Source: Sphingomonadaceae bacterium (GTDB lineage Bacteria > Pseudomonadota > Alphaproteobacteria > Sphingomonadales > Sphingomonadaceae). Taken from it: a DNA stretch of 64,000 nt. The notes below the pieces were generated by a model that made no database searches, was not told the DNA's origin, and worked only from the letters and a program-made list of their open reading frames with translations. Position numbers and translations under genes: made by a program. The stretch spans positions 18,553 to 82,552 of the forward strand of contig CANCET010000001.1 in assembly GCA_947375105.1 (NCBI GenBank), read 5' to 3'. Below are positions 28,868 through 38,314 of this stretch, piece by piece (within the stretch, counting starts at the first letter, position 1; each line of letters starts with the position of its first letter).

Positions 28868-28926
28868 CTCGGCCGAGGGCCATGTGGCTCCGGTCGTAGC
28901 TCGATCCGGCTCTTGCCGGTAATCCG

Positions 28927-29286
28927 TTACAGCAGCTTCCAGGTGATCGGCACAGTCACGGTGGTCGCACCGCCCGGAGGGGGCGGCACCGAACCGGTCC
29001 GGCTCGGCAGGGCCAGCGCTTCGCGGTCCAGCACGGTCGATCCCGAAGGCGCAATCAGCTCGGCGCGCTCCACAGCGCCGGTTGCGGCGACATAGATCTT
29101 CACTTTCGCGGTGCCCTGCTCCCCGCGCGCCTGTGCGGCCTTGGGATAGGTCTGCTTGGCGGCGATGGTGCGGGTCACTTGCTTGATCCAGTCGGCCGAC
29201 TGGGCATGCGCGGTGCCGGCAACGCAGGTGGCGGCGCAGGTTGCTGCGAGGAGCCCGAAGGCCAGGGTCTTTGCAGTCTTGAACAT
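28927..29286 (-). CDS. Small exported TonB C-terminal-domain-like protein
   Basis: MFKTAKTLAFGLLAATCAATCVAGTAHAQSADWIKQVTRTIAAKQTYPKAAQARGEQGTAKVKIYVAATGAVERAELIAPSGSTVLDREAL; signal peptide, no Pro-rich linker. Confidence 0.75.
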   Translation of the reverse strand: MFKTAKTLAFGLLAATCAATCVAGTAHAQSADWIKQVTRTIAAKQTYPKAAQARGEQGTAKVKIYVAATGAVERAELIAPSGSTVLDREALALPSRTGSVPPPPGGATTVTVPITWKLL

Positions 29287-29503
29287 CGTGGATCCTTCCA
29301 GTTGGCTTTGAATACAAAGGTCCGCCAGCGGGGCTTGCCGGACGGACCCAGGTGGCGTGGGGTGGCTCCATCTGGCTGCAGGCCCGTTAGGTTTGCGCCA
29401 ATCGGCCTTACGAACGGCACCGGATGGGCTGTTCACGCCATTTCGGACAGTGAGCCGCAGCAGGCCTTGCTTCGCGGCGGGCCTTGAAGGTTAATGCCGA
29501 CCT

Positions 29504-30202
29504 ATGATCAGCCGCCGATTCGTCCTCGCCGCGCTTGCGCTTGCCCCTTTGGTCATGGCCGCTGCGCCTCGGCGGCCGCACGTTGCTCCCCCACCGCCAC
29601 CTCCGCTGCCATTGGCTGCAGTCGAACGCGTGGCGCTGGTCACGGGTCTGGGCACGATCGAACTCGCCCTCGATGGCGCCCATGCACCGATCAGCACCGC
29701 CAACTTCCTGCGTTATGTCGATGCAAGGCGGTTCGACGGGATCACCTTCTACCGCGCCATGCATCTCGCGTGGGGTGATCAGCCCAATGGCCTGCTGCAG
29801 GGCGGCTTGCGCGATCCGCGCCGCTTGTTCCCGCCCATCGCGCACGAGCCAACCAGCCAGACTGGCCTCAGCCACACCGCCGGCGCGATCTCCATGGCGC
29901 GCAATGCCCCGGGCACGGCGACGGCTGATTTCTCGATCATGCTGTCGGACCTCACCAGTCTGGATGCCGATCCGAAGTCCAGCGACCCTGAGGCGCAGGC
30001 GGGCTATGCGGTGTTCGGCAAGGTGACGGCGGGCATGGATGTGGTGCGCAAGATCTGGGATGCACCGATTTCGCAGACGCTGGGCGAGGGCGCGATGCGC
30101 GGGCAGATGCTCGAAGCACCGGTCGTGATCCTTAGCGCGCGCCGCCTGCCGCCCGTAATCGCAGCACCTGCGCCCGCACCCGCACCCGCACCGGCGCCCT
30201 GA
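29504..30202 (+). CDS. Cyclophilin-type peptidyl-prolyl cis-trans isomerase, exported
   Basis: GTIELALDGAHAPISTANFLRYVDARRFDGITFYRAMH...GAISMARNAPGTATADFSIML...GYAVFGKVTAGMDVVRKIW. Confidence 0.92.
   Translation: MISRRFVLAALALAPLVMAAAPRRPHVAPPPPPPLPLAAVERVALVTGLGTIELALDGAHAPISTANFLRYVDARRFDGITFYRAMHLAWGDQPNGLLQGGLRDPRRLFPPIAHEPTSQTGLSHTAGAISMARNAPGTATADFSIMLSDLTSLDADPKSSDPEAQAGYAVFGKVTAGMDVVRKIWDAPISQTLGEGAMRGQMLEAPVVILSARRLPPVIAAPAPAPAPAPAP
30164..30200 (+). repeat. Short (Ala-Pro)n coding repeat at the PPIase C-terminus
   Basis: cctgcgcccgcacccgcacccgcaccggcgccc encodes APAPAPAPAP. Confidence 0.85.
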
Positions 30203-30208
30203 TCCCGC

Positions 30209-31993
30209 TCAGTTCACGCAGGCGACCGGTTCGCCCGCGCCGCGCTGGAACAGCACCAGCCGCAGGTTGAATGAATCCCCGCCTGTTGTCTGGTTCGGAC
30301 CGGCCACCAGCTCCAGCGCATCGCCGGGCGCAAGGTCGGCGGAGAGTGGCGGGAGCTGCAATTGCCCCGTCACCACCCCGCGCCACAGCACCTTGCCCGC
30401 GGCCATCACGGTCAGGTCCACGCCGTCGCCGATCGCAGTCTTGGAAAAGCACCCGCCAATGTCGACTGCTTCCGCCACCGGCGCGACATGCCGCCACACC
30501 GCGCGCAGCGGCGCGGCGCCGGTGCCGCCCACCCCCGCAGACGTCGTGTTGATCCGCAGCGGGCGATACCAGCGATCGCCGAAGTAGCTGGTGAACTGGT
30601 CGTCGAACAGCGGCAGCGTGTAGCTGGTCTCGCTCTTCATGCGCACCGCATAGCGCCACTGCGGGGTGCCCCAGCCCATCAAGGTATCGGCGATCCAGTT
30701 GGTCCTGCCAAAGCGGATGGCGGTCGTCCCGGAAATCACCAGCGGGCTTTCGCTCACCCGCGCGGCGCTGACAGATGCGCCTGCCGCGTCGCTCACCACA
30801 CCGCCTTCGATGGACAGCGCGCGCGGCGCTCCCCACACGACCGTGGTATCTGCCCCGAAGCGATAGGCGAACAGCAGCGGATCGCCGAGATCGAGCCGCT
30901 GCGGCCGACCCAGCGCGAGGAGCTGCTGCATCTGCCGGAAGGCGGAGGCCTGCAACTTGGGCGCGCTGCCGGCATAAAGCCCCATGTTCGGATACCAGCG
31001 CTGGTCGATCAGCGCATACCAGCTCGCCTGCGCCGCGCCCCCCGCTGCCAGCATGGTCGCCTGCTTGATCAGTTCCTCCGCCGCGACCGGCTGGTTTCGC
31101 GTATCCAGGCTGAATTCGCTGGCCCAGATCGGCACGCGGCGCCCCGCCGCATCCATCGCGGCATTGAGCTGGGCCAGCTCCACGTCGAGCCCTTCCGCGC
31201 GCGAGCGGTAAGGATGCACCGCAATGCCGTCGACTTCGTCGAGCATTCCGAGGGCAAACAGCGTCTTGAGAAAACCGGTGCCGATCATGTTGGTTGATCC
31301 GCCCAGGATCGCGGTGCGCCCGCCGATCCGCGCATGCACCGCCGCCAATGTCGCGACATAGGCCGCCGGACGAGTGACGCCGGCGGGATAGACCAACGTG
31401 CCGGAGCCGTTGAGCTCGTTGCCCACCTCGATTGCCGCCAGACAGGAACCGAAGCGATCCGCCAGCGCCGAGAGGTAGCTGGCAAAGGCAGCATTTCCGG
31501 CCGTGCTCGAAACCCATTGGCCGCTGTCGTAGAGCGGATTGGCGGGGGTCACGGTCAACAACAGGCGTTGTCCGTTGGCGCAGGCCGCGCCCAGCGCCTG
31601 CCCCGTCGGGGTGTTCAGGTTATAGTTTCCCCGGGTTCTCTCGCCCTCGGCCCATGGCAGCGAATCGCGCAGGATCGGCGCTGAAACCTGCTGCGACAGC
31701 GCGAGAGTGGACAGCGGCCAGCCTTGGCTGAAGTGAGTCTGCACGCCCAGCAGCATCGGCGGCAGCTGTGCGATTTCCGCCGCGCCGAGCGTCCGCGTGC
31801 CGGCTGCCTGCGCCGTCCCGATCGGCGATGCGATCTCTGCCGTGCGCCGCAATTGCACCGGCCCGCAGGCGGCGAGCAGGGCGAGCAGGACCGCAATGCG
31901 CAGCGTGGGCCGCACTTGCGCGGCAATCTTGCGGGGTGAATTCATCAGGGCACGGCAGACCATGGCACGCTCTCCAGCGGGGGGACGCGTCAA
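30209..31993 (-). CDS. Putative glycoside-hydrolase-like (TIM-barrel, clan A-like) lipoprotein
   Basis: Lipobox-like LLALLAACGP; RDSLPWAEGERTRGNYN, CLAAIEVGNELNGSG, VDGIAVHPYRS, PIWASEFSLDTRNQP (NE and E catalytic-like motifs). Confidence 0.68.
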   Translation of the reverse strand: MTRPPAGERAMVCRALMNSPRKIAAQVRPTLRIAVLLALLAACGPVQLRRTAEIASPIGTAQAAGTRTLGAAEIAQLPPMLLGVQTHFSQGWPLSTLALSQQVSAPILRDSLPWAEGERTRGNYNLNTPTGQALGAACANGQRLLLTVTPANPLYDSGQWVSSTAGNAAFASYLSALADRFGSCLAAIEVGNELNGSGTLVYPAGVTRPAAYVATLAAVHARIGGRTAILGGSTNMIGTGFLKTLFALGMLDEVDGIAVHPYRSRAEGLDVELAQLNAAMDAAGRRVPIWASEFSLDTRNQPVAAEELIKQATMLAAGGAAQASWYALIDQRWYPNMGLYAGSAPKLQASAFRQMQQLLALGRPQRLDLGDPLLFAYRFGADTTVVWGAPRALSIEGGVVSDAAGASVSAARVSESPLVISGTTAIRFGRTNWIADTLMGWGTPQWRYAVRMKSETSYTLPLFDDQFTSYFGDRWYRPLRINTTSAGVGGTGAAPLRAVWRHVAPVAEAVDIGGCFSKTAIGDGVDLTVMAAGKVLWRGVVTGQLQLPPLSADLAPGDALELVAGPNQTTGGDSFNLRLVLFQRGAGEPVACVN

Positions 31994-32208
31994 GGATGTG
32001 CCGAAGGCGCCTTAATGCCCCCCCAGCGGATTCGCTTAAGGGGCCATTTTTCTGTCTTGCGCTAGTCTCGCCGAGCGCTCGGGGTTTCTGCGTATTCCGC
32101 TGCCTGCACTACGCGTGCTCCCGCCAACCGCCACGGGCGGCGTTTACCATGACGGAAAGGTTTGCCTGCTAAGCGGATCGCGCAGGCGGGCCCATATCGT
32201 GGCCCCGG

Positions 32209-33513
32209 ATGACATGGATAGCGATGGTGACGGATTCTTTCGGGCGTATCGGCGTGATCGGCCTCGGCTATGTAGGGCTGCCGCTGGCAGTTTCGTTTGC
32301 GCGCAAGCACGCAGTGATCGGTCTCGATGTCAGCCAGCCCCGCATTGCCGCGCTGAAGGCCGGTATCGATCACACCAACGAAGTAACGCCCGAGGAGCTC
32401 AAGGCCTCGGCACTGGTCGTCACGGACAATCCCGATGATTTGCGCGGTTGCAGGATCATCATCGTCACGGTGCCGACCCCGGTCGACGAGAGCCGCCGGC
32501 CGGATTTCTCGGCCCTCCACAAGGCGTGCCTCACCGTGGGCAAGGTCATTGCCCCCGGTGCGGTCATCGTCTTCGAATCGACGGTTTATCCCGGTGCGAC
32601 CGAGGAAGTCTGCGCGCCGGTGATCGAGGCGGCTTCGGGTCTGCGCTCGGGCATCGATTTCAAGCTCGGCTACAGTCCTGAGCGCATCAATCCGGGCGAC
32701 AAGGCGCATCCTTTCGAAAAGATCGTCAAGGTCGTCTCGGGCCATGATGCCGAAACGCTCGATCTGCTCGCCGATCTCTATGGTTCGGTGGTCACTGCCG
32801 GAATCCACAAGGCCTCGTCGATCAAGGTCGCCGAAGCGTCGAAGGTCATCGAAAACACCCAGCGCGATATCAACATCGCGCTGATGAACGAGATCTCGAA
32901 GATCTGCGATCTCGTCGGCATCCGCACGAGCGAGGTTCTCGCGGCGGCGGGCACCAAGTGGAACTTCCTGCGCTTCTACCCGGGCCTTGTCGGCGGTCAC
33001 TGCATCGGCGTCGACCCCTACTATCTCACCGCCAAGGCCGAACAGCTCGGCTATCACCCACAGGTCATTCTTGCCGGTCGGCGCATCAACGATGGCATGG
33101 GTAGCTACATTGCGCAGCGCGCGGTCAAGATGATGGCCGCGGCAGACTGCAAGCTGGCCGCAGCACGCGTCGGCATCCTCGGGCTGACTTTCAAGGAAAA
33201 CGTGCCCGATATCCGCAATTCCAAGGTGGAAGACATCGTGCGCGAATTCGCCGAGTTCGGCATCCGGCCGCTTGTGCATGATCCGCTGGCGGATCCTGCC
33301 GCCGCGCTGCACGAGTTCGGCATCACGCTGAGCGAATTACCGGAATTGCAGGACCTCGATGCACTCGTGCTCGCGGTCTCGCACAGCGCCTATGCGGCGC
33401 TGTCGCGCGCCGAACTGGGAGCAATGGTGAAGCCGGGCGGCGTCATCATCGACGTCAAGTCCGTGCTGGCGCCAGAGATGGTGCCCGAGGGTACCCAGTA
33501 CTGGAGCCTTTGA
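32209..33513 (+). CDS. tviB: UDP-sugar 6-dehydrogenase, TviB/WbpO-like
   Basis: IGVIGLGYVGLPLAVSFARKH, VPTPVDESRRPDFSAL, YSPERINPGDK, GVDPYYLTAKAEQLGY, GLTFKENVPDIRNSKV. Confidence 0.87.
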   Translation: MTWIAMVTDSFGRIGVIGLGYVGLPLAVSFARKHAVIGLDVSQPRIAALKAGIDHTNEVTPEELKASALVVTDNPDDLRGCRIIIVTVPTPVDESRRPDFSALHKACLTVGKVIAPGAVIVFESTVYPGATEEVCAPVIEAASGLRSGIDFKLGYSPERINPGDKAHPFEKIVKVVSGHDAETLDLLADLYGSVVTAGIHKASSIKVAEASKVIENTQRDINIALMNEISKICDLVGIRTSEVLAAAGTKWNFLRFYPGLVGGHCIGVDPYYLTAKAEQLGYHPQVILAGRRINDGMGSYIAQRAVKMMAAADCKLAAARVGILGLTFKENVPDIRNSKVEDIVREFAEFGIRPLVHDPLADPAAALHEFGITLSELPELQDLDALVLAVSHSAYAALSRAELGAMVKPGGVIIDVKSVLAPEMVPEGTQYWSL

Positions 33514-34870
33514 CGCGCGCAGGCTCTTCCTGCTCGGCCGACGCTTCCGGGGCTTCGGCAGCGGGCTTCGCGCCGCCTTTCGGCAACACCGTCGCCTCGC
33601 TGTTCCAGATGAGCCCCGTGGCAGACAATTCCGGGGCGAGCTGCTTGTAGAAGTTGCCGTTGATCTGCGTGCGCGCAATCAATTCGCTCTTGAACTTGCG
33701 ATGCAGCACCTTGTTCGGAACGGCGGACTCCGCCTCGGTCCAGAACTTGTCGAGCGAACCCTGATAGGTGAGGCCGGGCATGTCCCAAACCGCTTCGCCC
33801 ACTGCCTTGGTCGGGCATCCCATGCCGACAGCCGTCAGCCCGACCGTGCTGTTGACCACGACCACGCCTCGGCAAGCCCGGATCAGCGTGGGGGTGTGCT
33901 GATCGTGGATGTACAGCACTCGGTCCGCACAACCGTGTGATTGCGCCAGATCGCGGATCAGCTGCGTGTAGTTGCGATAGCCCCGATCCATCGGATGATG
34001 CTTGAATACCAGCCGGTTGTCAGCTTCGGCATGGCTGGCAAACGAAGCGATCGTCGATGCGATGAAGCCTTCCATCCCCCCGACATCGGCGTGGGTCAGC
34101 ACTTGCGCATCGTTGTGGACCTGCAGCGGGACGAAGTAGAACATCTTGCCCCATGGCCCGGCCAGCATGTTCTGCAAGCCGCGCTGGCGCCACTTGTACC
34201 AGGCCTTGCGCAGCGGCGAGAGAATCCAGGGCAGGCATTCGCGCAGTTTCAGCGGACGGTGGTGCTGATAGTGCGGGTAGAGCCAGCGGCCCATGCCGCC
34301 GAACAGGAAATAGTTGAAACCCCACCACACCATCACCCAGAAGGCGCTCGGCATCGGCCGGACCGTCAGGATTCGATTGGGAACGGCCAGATAATCCTCC
34401 GGCTGCCGTGTCATCGGGCTGTTGGCATTCACCCCGTCGCGTTCGAGCGTGATGAAGTCGGGCCGCAAGTACCCTTCCTCGAAAACACTCACTTCCACGC
34501 CAAGGCGCTTGGCCACCGCATGGGCGGGTTGATGGATCGGGCGGCAATCGCCGAACAGGAATACAAGCTCGATGCGGAGAATTCGCAGCTGGTTTTCAAA
34601 CCAGCTCGGCCAATCCTCCATCTTCCCGCGATAGGGTATGCCACCGGGGTAGAACAGCCAATCCCCGGCGTTGAAGTTGATTTTGTGTACCTCGCAGCCG
34701 ACATCGGCCAGATCTTTGGCAAATCGTTTGAAAAACGGGCCAACCGGACCTTGCAGCAAGAGCACTCGCCTGCCGGCAAATGCCTTGATCCCTCCTTCGA
34801 TCACGGTAAGTGTCCCCTCTACACCGCGCTGCATAATACTCGAAGCTTGCGAAGCTGACGCCTTGCCCAT
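33455..34870 (-). CDS. kpsS: Capsule polysaccharide biosynthesis protein KpsS-like (Kdo linker glycosyltransferase); start may be 34834
   Basis: RVLLLQGPVGPFFKRFAKDLADVGCEVHKINFNAGDWLFYP, EEGYLRPDFITLE, FKHHPMDRGYRNY, VVVNSTVGLTAVGMGCPTKAVG. Confidence 0.88.
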   Translation of the reverse strand: MGKASASQASSIMQRGVEGTLTVIEGGIKAFAGRRVLLLQGPVGPFFKRFAKDLADVGCEVHKINFNAGDWLFYPGGIPYRGKMEDWPSWFENQLRILRIELVFLFGDCRPIHQPAHAVAKRLGVEVSVFEEGYLRPDFITLERDGVNANSPMTRQPEDYLAVPNRILTVRPMPSAFWVMVWWGFNYFLFGGMGRWLYPHYQHHRPLKLRECLPWILSPLRKAWYKWRQRGLQNMLAGPWGKMFYFVPLQVHNDAQVLTHADVGGMEGFIASTIASFASHAEADNRLVFKHHPMDRGYRNYTQLIRDLAQSHGCADRVLYIHDQHTPTLIRACRGVVVVNSTVGLTAVGMGCPTKAVGEAVWDMPGLTYQGSLDKFWTEAESAVPNKVLHRKFKSELIARTQINGNFYKQLAPELSATGLIWNSEATVLPKGGAKPAAEAPEASAEQEEPARVKGSSTGYPRAPSLAPART

Positions 34871-35958
34871 CCATAGCGCAATCGTTCGAGTTGACCTCTC
34901 CTTTGTAATATATCGCGCGTTTGTGCAATGCGGGATAGCACCATCTCGCAGCTATCTCCGGTTCTTGCCGTTTCGTTCCAGTACAACGGATAAGATAGCA
35001 ACGATCCGGCAACGAGCGTGTCCAGCGTAAGTCGGCGGGTTCTCCGGTGCCATGCGGGCATTGCTGCCGCGCGATCTTCGGTCAGTCCCCAGCCGGCATA
35101 AAACGGCGCGCCATATGTCACGACCGGTTTGCCGCGCAGAAGCGCGTCGAAGCCAGCCAGCGATGTTATCGTGTGAACTTCGTCGCAGGCCTCGATGCAG
35201 GTCACGATCGAAGTTTCCGTTTCGATCCGGTCCGCCAACGCCGCCGCCGCGCGCAACGCGACCCGGCCACTGCGATTGCCGCTCATCACATCGGGGTGCG
35301 GTTTGTAGACGATCCAGGCGTCGGGCCGGGCTTGGCGCACTGCCCGCAGCAAATCGAGATTGCTGCGTACGTGTGCGCCGCCAAGCGCAATCGAAGCATC
35401 GGTCTCCACTTGCCCCGGCACGAGCACGACCGGGCGCCCCCCGGAAGCCCAGCGGGGAGCCACGCGCGGCTCGGTGTTGTATTTCGTCAGGCCGTTCGCG
35501 ACGATGAATGCGCGGACTTGCGCGGCGCGGGCCAGCATGGCCGTGGTGAAATTCGCGGTCTGGAGGATCGTCTCGAGATCGCTGGGGCCCGTCGCATCGA
35601 AGTAGATGCCGGTACGGTCAAGGACCAGCGATTGAGGCGGGATGAGGTCTGAACCCAGGCCGACCGACCGGATGAACCCGTCCTCGAGCCGTAGCAGGAC
35701 TGCGCCGCTCGCGTTGGCGAGCGCTGCCACGCCGGGCGGCGGCACAGCGCCCCAGATCGCGACGGCGTCTGCCCCGGTTGGCGCCAGCGCGCGCGCCGCG
35801 CTGCTGTCGCTGACGAAGTGCAGGCGGCGACATTGTGCCGCCAGCAGGGGCTGCAGGTTGTGCGCTTTCCAGCGCCGCAAGCCCACCGCTATGATCCGCT
35901 CGAACGGCAGTGCCGCCGGCTCGCGCTCACGCTCGGCCGTAGGCTTTCGGGCGCTCAT
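34819..35958 (-). CDS. kpsC: Single-module KpsC-like Kdo transferase (N-terminal, GT99-type module only)
   Basis: RLEDGFIRSVGLGSDLIPPQSLVLDRTGIYFDATGPSDLE, VLVPGQVETDASIALGG, YKPHPDVMSGNR, VHTITSLAGFDALLRGKPVVTYGAPFYAGWGLTEDR; 379 aa versus about two such modules in classical KpsC. Confidence 0.85.
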   Translation of the reverse strand: MSARKPTAEREREPAALPFERIIAVGLRRWKAHNLQPLLAAQCRRLHFVSDSSAARALAPTGADAVAIWGAVPPPGVAALANASGAVLLRLEDGFIRSVGLGSDLIPPQSLVLDRTGIYFDATGPSDLETILQTANFTTAMLARAAQVRAFIVANGLTKYNTEPRVAPRWASGGRPVVLVPGQVETDASIALGGAHVRSNLDLLRAVRQARPDAWIVYKPHPDVMSGNRSGRVALRAAAALADRIETETSIVTCIEACDEVHTITSLAGFDALLRGKPVVTYGAPFYAGWGLTEDRAAAMPAWHRRTRRLTLDTLVAGSLLSYPLYWNETARTGDSCEMVLSRIAQTRDILQRRGQLERLRYGWARRQLRKLRVLCSAV

Positions 35959-35970
35959 GGCATCGCGCCG

Positions 35971-36990
35971 CTAAAGCCCGGCGGCGGCGGCAACCACCTC
36001 GAGCCGCTGCGCCCAGGTGTGGTGTTGCGCCACGTGGGCGGCACCCTCGCGCGCCCGGTCAAGGTCTTCGCTGGACGGGCCGTGGCGCAGCCGCTCGAAT
36101 AAGGCGCGGGCATCTTCCGGTGCCGTGATGACATGGCAGAAATCGCGGAACATCGCCTCGACCGAACACGCGGCAGAGGTCACCGCGATGCCGCCGCAAG
36201 CCAGGATCTCGACCAGCCGGCGCGATACCATGGTTGGCGAGTCCGTCACCGTGTTCACGTTGAGCGAGATCAGGTGGTCCTTGTAGATCTGTGCGGTCTG
36301 CGCATGCGGCACTGCTGGCCGGACGACCATTCCGTCCCATTCGGGATAACGATAGATCTGCGAACTGCGGTCCGAATTGCGATCATAGATCGTGAGCGCC
36401 ATCCGGCTTTCGCGCACCGCGCTGAACGCCATGTGTTGCCAAGCGCGGCGGGCATCATGGATATGCGTGCTGTAGCTGCCCACGAAATTGGCATCATGCG
36501 TGCAGAAGTTGAAGCCGGTGAAGTTGTGGTGCCGCGGCTGGACCGGAAACGGCAGCACGCCGACGGTTGTGCCCGGATCGACGATGGCACGGTAGCGCGG
36601 CACGCAGTTCTCATCGACCGTGAACACATGGTCGAACAGCCGCGCGCTGGCGATGAACCGGTCGAAGTGGACACCGTCCTCCTTGTTCCAGAACACCGTC
36701 GGGATCCGCAGATCGCGCGCGACTTTCACCAGTTTGCGCAGCCGCCGGTTGGAGCGCAGCATATAGCCGGGATACGAGGCGATCTTGTATTTCCACGTGG
36801 AATCGAGGCCATGCCACGCGGATTCGACCAGCAGCATGTCGGGCCTGCTCTCGCGCAGCAGCCGGGCAAAGCCGCTGGCGGGCACATCGATCACGGTGCA
36901 CTCGGGCGCAAGGCAAGACCGGGTCAGTTCGTCGGACAACAACGCCACTTTAAGCGACGCATGGGGTGCCCCCTCTTGTGGATTGACCAT
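35971..36990 (-). CDS. CgeB-like glycosyltransferase
   Basis: VFWNKEDGVHFDRFIASARLFDHVFTVDENCVPRYR, NFCTHDANFVGSYSTHIHDARRAW, SPTMVSRRLVEILACGGIAVTS. Confidence 0.72.
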   Translation of the reverse strand: MVNPQEGAPHASLKVALLSDELTRSCLAPECTVIDVPASGFARLLRESRPDMLLVESAWHGLDSTWKYKIASYPGYMLRSNRRLRKLVKVARDLRIPTVFWNKEDGVHFDRFIASARLFDHVFTVDENCVPRYRAIVDPGTTVGVLPFPVQPRHHNFTGFNFCTHDANFVGSYSTHIHDARRAWQHMAFSAVRESRMALTIYDRNSDRSSQIYRYPEWDGMVVRPAVPHAQTAQIYKDHLISLNVNTVTDSPTMVSRRLVEILACGGIAVTSAACSVEAMFRDFCHVITAPEDARALFERLRHGPSSEDLDRAREGAAHVAQHHTWAQRLEVVAAAAGL

Positions 36991-36995
36991 GCGCG

Positions 36996-38069
36996 TTACC
37001 GGAATGCCCCGAACAGCTTGACCAGCAAGCTCATGTCACTGCCCGAAAATCGATCGCGCGAGAAGTCATCCGCACTGCACCAGGGGTAGCGCTTCTTGCC
37101 GCCGTGGATCACCACGCGGCGATAGAACGCGACACCGGAAAACTTGTTGTCGTTGACGATATTCCCGGTCGAAGGGCACTCGCCATCATCCTTGGAACAC
37201 TCTCCCATGCGCGATTCTTCGCAATACCACTCGGCAATTGCAATGGCGCTGCCGCCATTGAGGAAGCTGTTTTTTTCGAGGACGTTGTCATTGGATCGAT
37301 CGCGCAATTTGATCCCGTCGCCGCAGAAATCCTGGAAGGTATTGCCCGTGATGTGATTGCCCGACGAATAGTGCGCGACATAGATCGGGTGGAGCAGGCT
37401 GCAATCCTGCGCAGTGCGATTGCGGGTCGTGTGAAAATAGTTCTGCGCGATGATGTTGTCGCGCGAATTGACGAGCCGGATCGCTGCGGTCGAAGGGCTG
37501 TCGGTCGTCTGCGTGATCGAGCCGATCTTGTTGAACACATTGTTCCGGATCACGGTGCCGCTGTTGAATGTGTCAGGGCTGTTCCGGTCGCCGTTCAGTG
37601 AAATCGCGGTGGCATAGCGCGCGATCCGCAATCGGCTGATGGTCAGCCCGGTGGCGCGGCCGGCCTTGGCGTTCACGCGCAGCCATGTCGCGCGGCTGTC
37701 TCCGAAAAAGGACGGATACTGCGCCGTGTCGGCCGACGTGCCGGTAATCGTGAGCGGAGCGACCAGTTGCTTGCCATCCAGCACAAGCGTCTGGCCGCGA
37801 TAAGAGCCGCGGGCGACCTGTACCGTCATCGCTTCGCCAGTGCGGGCCGATTGCGCCAGCGCCAGTGCCACCGCGCGGTCCAGCGTGGCTACGGGTTTCG
37901 CCGCCTTCAGGCCGTCGGAGCTGTCCTTGCCGGCGGGAGCGAGATAGATCGTACCGGCGTTTACCGGCACCCCGGCAAACGCCAGCGCAGCCGCAAGCGG
38001 TGCTGCCGTGATCCTGCGCCGCGCTCTTTGCAGATGGGCAATCTGCGCGACTGCCGTGGTCAGGAACAT
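36996..38069 (-). CDS. Exported right-handed parallel beta-helix protein (possible polysaccharide lyase/epimerase)
   Basis: TIYLAPAGKDSSDGLKAAKPVATLDRAV, repeated VIRNNVFNKI / NIIAQNYFHT / HITGNTFQDFCGDGIKL / NVLEKNSFLNGGS coils. Confidence 0.77.
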   Translation of the reverse strand: MFLTTAVAQIAHLQRARRRITAAPLAAALAFAGVPVNAGTIYLAPAGKDSSDGLKAAKPVATLDRAVALALAQSARTGEAMTVQVARGSYRGQTLVLDGKQLVAPLTITGTSADTAQYPSFFGDSRATWLRVNAKAGRATGLTISRLRIARYATAISLNGDRNSPDTFNSGTVIRNNVFNKIGSITQTTDSPSTAAIRLVNSRDNIIAQNYFHTTRNRTAQDCSLLHPIYVAHYSSGNHITGNTFQDFCGDGIKLRDRSNDNVLEKNSFLNGGSAIAIAEWYCEESRMGECSKDDGECPSTGNIVNDNKFSGVAFYRRVVIHGGKKRYPWCSADDFSRDRFSGSDMSLLVKLFGAFR

Positions 38070-38314
38070 GTCAGGTCTTTCCGTATTTTCGCGCTTGCGC
38101 AAATGGCATGTCCAGCCGGTGCGGCTGAGGTTCTGCAGGATTCGTTCATCAACAGTCCCGTATCGCCTACGCATCCCGCTTTATTTCGGTGGGCGGAAAA
38201 GTCTAGGGTACTTGCCATTACCAAAGATATATACGGCGCACTCGGCATTGCGCGACTATCGACCGGCGGGTAAATGAATTCGGGCCCGATCAGCTCGGTG
38301 CGGGAGTACAATTG

